Assembly (NCBI GenBank): GCA_019244745.1
Contig: JAFASF010000334.1
Span: 1-51,265 of the forward strand
Direction of reading: 5' to 3'
Length of the DNA: 51,265 nt
Origin: Solirubrobacterales bacterium
GTDB lineage: Bacteria > Actinomycetota > Thermoleophilia > Solirubrobacterales > Solirubrobacteraceae
The position numbers were made by a program, and so were the translations under genes. The notes beneath the pieces are model-generated. The model worked only from the letters and a program-made list of their open reading frames with translations. It ran no database searches and was not told the DNA's origin. Position 1 is the first letter of the stretch; every line of letters begins with the position of its first letter. Below, piece by piece: positions 50,608 through 51,265 of the stretch.

Positions 50608-51255
50608 CTAGACGGTCGCGCGCTGATCGGCTGAGCGCGTGCTTCGGGCGAGGCCGAGACGGTCGATCGCCCAGAGCAGCGCGTCTGCTAGGCGCTCTGG
50701 AGCGGTGAGCAGGCTTTCGTGATCGCCGTCGATTTCGATCAACTCGGGTGCACGAAGTCGGCTCGACTGACCGGGGTGCAACGTGCCGGGCGGAAGCGTG
50801 CGGTCGTCGCGACAGTTGATGTACGCGGCTGGGATCTCGAGGGTTTCGAAGCTCGGCAGCGACAGGGTCTCGAAGATGGGCGCGTAGGGTTCGGGAACCA
50901 GGAGCGAGCGGATGCGCGCGAGGGTGTGCTCATCGGCCGTGTTGGCGAATGCTTGGTTGAGCAGTCCGTCGGGGCGCAGCTCAGCCACCCGTGAGATCAC
51001 GCTGCCGGCGAAGCTGTGGCCGACAAGCACGGCCGCCCCCGGGGTGCCGTCGAGCACTTCGATGATGGATGAAACGTAGTCTTGGTGCCCGACCGCGAGC
51101 CGGTCCTGGTCGTGTGCGCCGTGTCCGGGAAGTGTCGGCGCGATCGACCGGACGCCCGCGGCGGCGAGGTGGTACTGCACGGCCGCCCAACAGCGCCCGT
51201 CGTGCCAGGAGCCGTGCACCAGTATGAGCGTGGGCGCGGGCGCCGCATCGGGCAT
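50608..51255 (-). CDS. Alpha/beta hydrolase
   Basis: A 215-residue alpha/beta-fold hydrolase of the esterase/salicylate-esterase-like group. The oxyanion segment LVHGSWHDGRCW, nucleophile S81 in VGHSFAG, the acid at D150/D151 (INCRDDRTLP) and H179 (IDGDHESLL) give a full triad. The ATG 51255 lies ten bases from the window edge, so the gene is complete. It is on the same strand as the dehydrogenase and monooxygenase genes, 197 bases upstream of them, and could hydrolyse an ester made by a Baeyer-Villiger step. Confidence 0.87.
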   Translation of the reverse strand: MPDAAPAPTLILVHGSWHDGRCWAAVQYHLAAAGVRSIAPTLPGHGAHDQDRLAVGHQDYVSSIIEVLDGTPGAAVLVGHSFAGSVISRVAELRPDGLLNQAFANTADEHTLARIRSLLVPEPYAPIFETLSLPSFETLEIPAAYINCRDDRTLPPGTLHPGQSSRLRAPELIEIDGDHESLLTAPERLADALLWAIDRLGLARSTRSADQRATV

Positions 51256-51265
51256 GTTGAGATAT

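Noticed and set aside
1-51265. CRISPR array, rRNA genes or a complete insertion sequence
   Set aside because: I saw no regularly spaced direct repeats, no rRNA-like sequence and no DDE transposase with terminal repeats in the window.

Overview
The window is high-GC, densely packed DNA, most likely from a soil actinobacterium of the class Thermoleophilia (Solirubrobacterales-like). The reasons are the recA-recX-rny order followed by miaB, miaA, dapF, dapL and hflX, the frequent GTG and TTG starts, an RNase Y gene in an actinobacterial context, and a MurT/GatD pair together with diaminopimelate genes. This is inferred from gene content and order; no rRNA marker is present.

Region 1 (1-19.2 kb) is a core housekeeping block on the + strand: recA, recX, a secreted protein, rny, miaB, a SplB-like radical SAM gene with two GAAC-N4-GTTC boxes in front of it, an MscS channel, miaA, dapF, dapL, hflX and dut. 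Inserted among these are an OmpR-type two-component system with a divergent haem-type membrane protein, a short-chain dehydrogenase, a FIST-domain protein and a PMT-type glycosyltransferase. The DapF protein has serine at both positions where the family has its catalytic cysteines.

Region 2 (19.1-27.0 kb) is a minus-strand block. It holds a 3D-domain cell-wall protein, a membrane protein and a SRAP protein, then HAD phosphatase, lipid kinase, MurT, a methyltransferase, GatD and a ProX-type lipoprotein in a tightly coupled run with 4-8 base overlaps. Its theme is lipid II amidation and envelope metabolism. It meets dut at a hairpin terminator that contains both stop codons.

Region 3 (27.0-51.3 kb) is looser accessory DNA with wide gaps, decayed genes and small regulator-target pairs. 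It includes a decayed methyltransferase, an AhpD-type protein, a type III glutamine synthetase divergent from a creatininase, an EF-hand protein, secreted-protein fragments, an Imm-5-like immunity protein, an LCM-type methyltransferase, two glyoxalase-fold genes (one broken), an ATC-hydrolase-like gene divergent from an XRE regulator, an ArsR/AHSA1 pair divergent from a DUF899 gene, a DUF1579-like/PPOX pair, a D,D-carboxypeptidase divergent from a second two-component system, a DoxX/ECF41 sigma operon, an HTH gene with a probable leaderless promoter, and a flavin monooxygenase, short-chain dehydrogenase and alpha/beta hydrolase at the right end.

I found no rRNA, convincing tRNA, CRISPR array or complete insertion sequence. 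The main candidates for something new are the Ser/Ser DapF, the methyltransferase wedged between MurT and GatD, the double SOS-like operator before the radical SAM gene, and the leaderless TGTCAAG-operator promoter.
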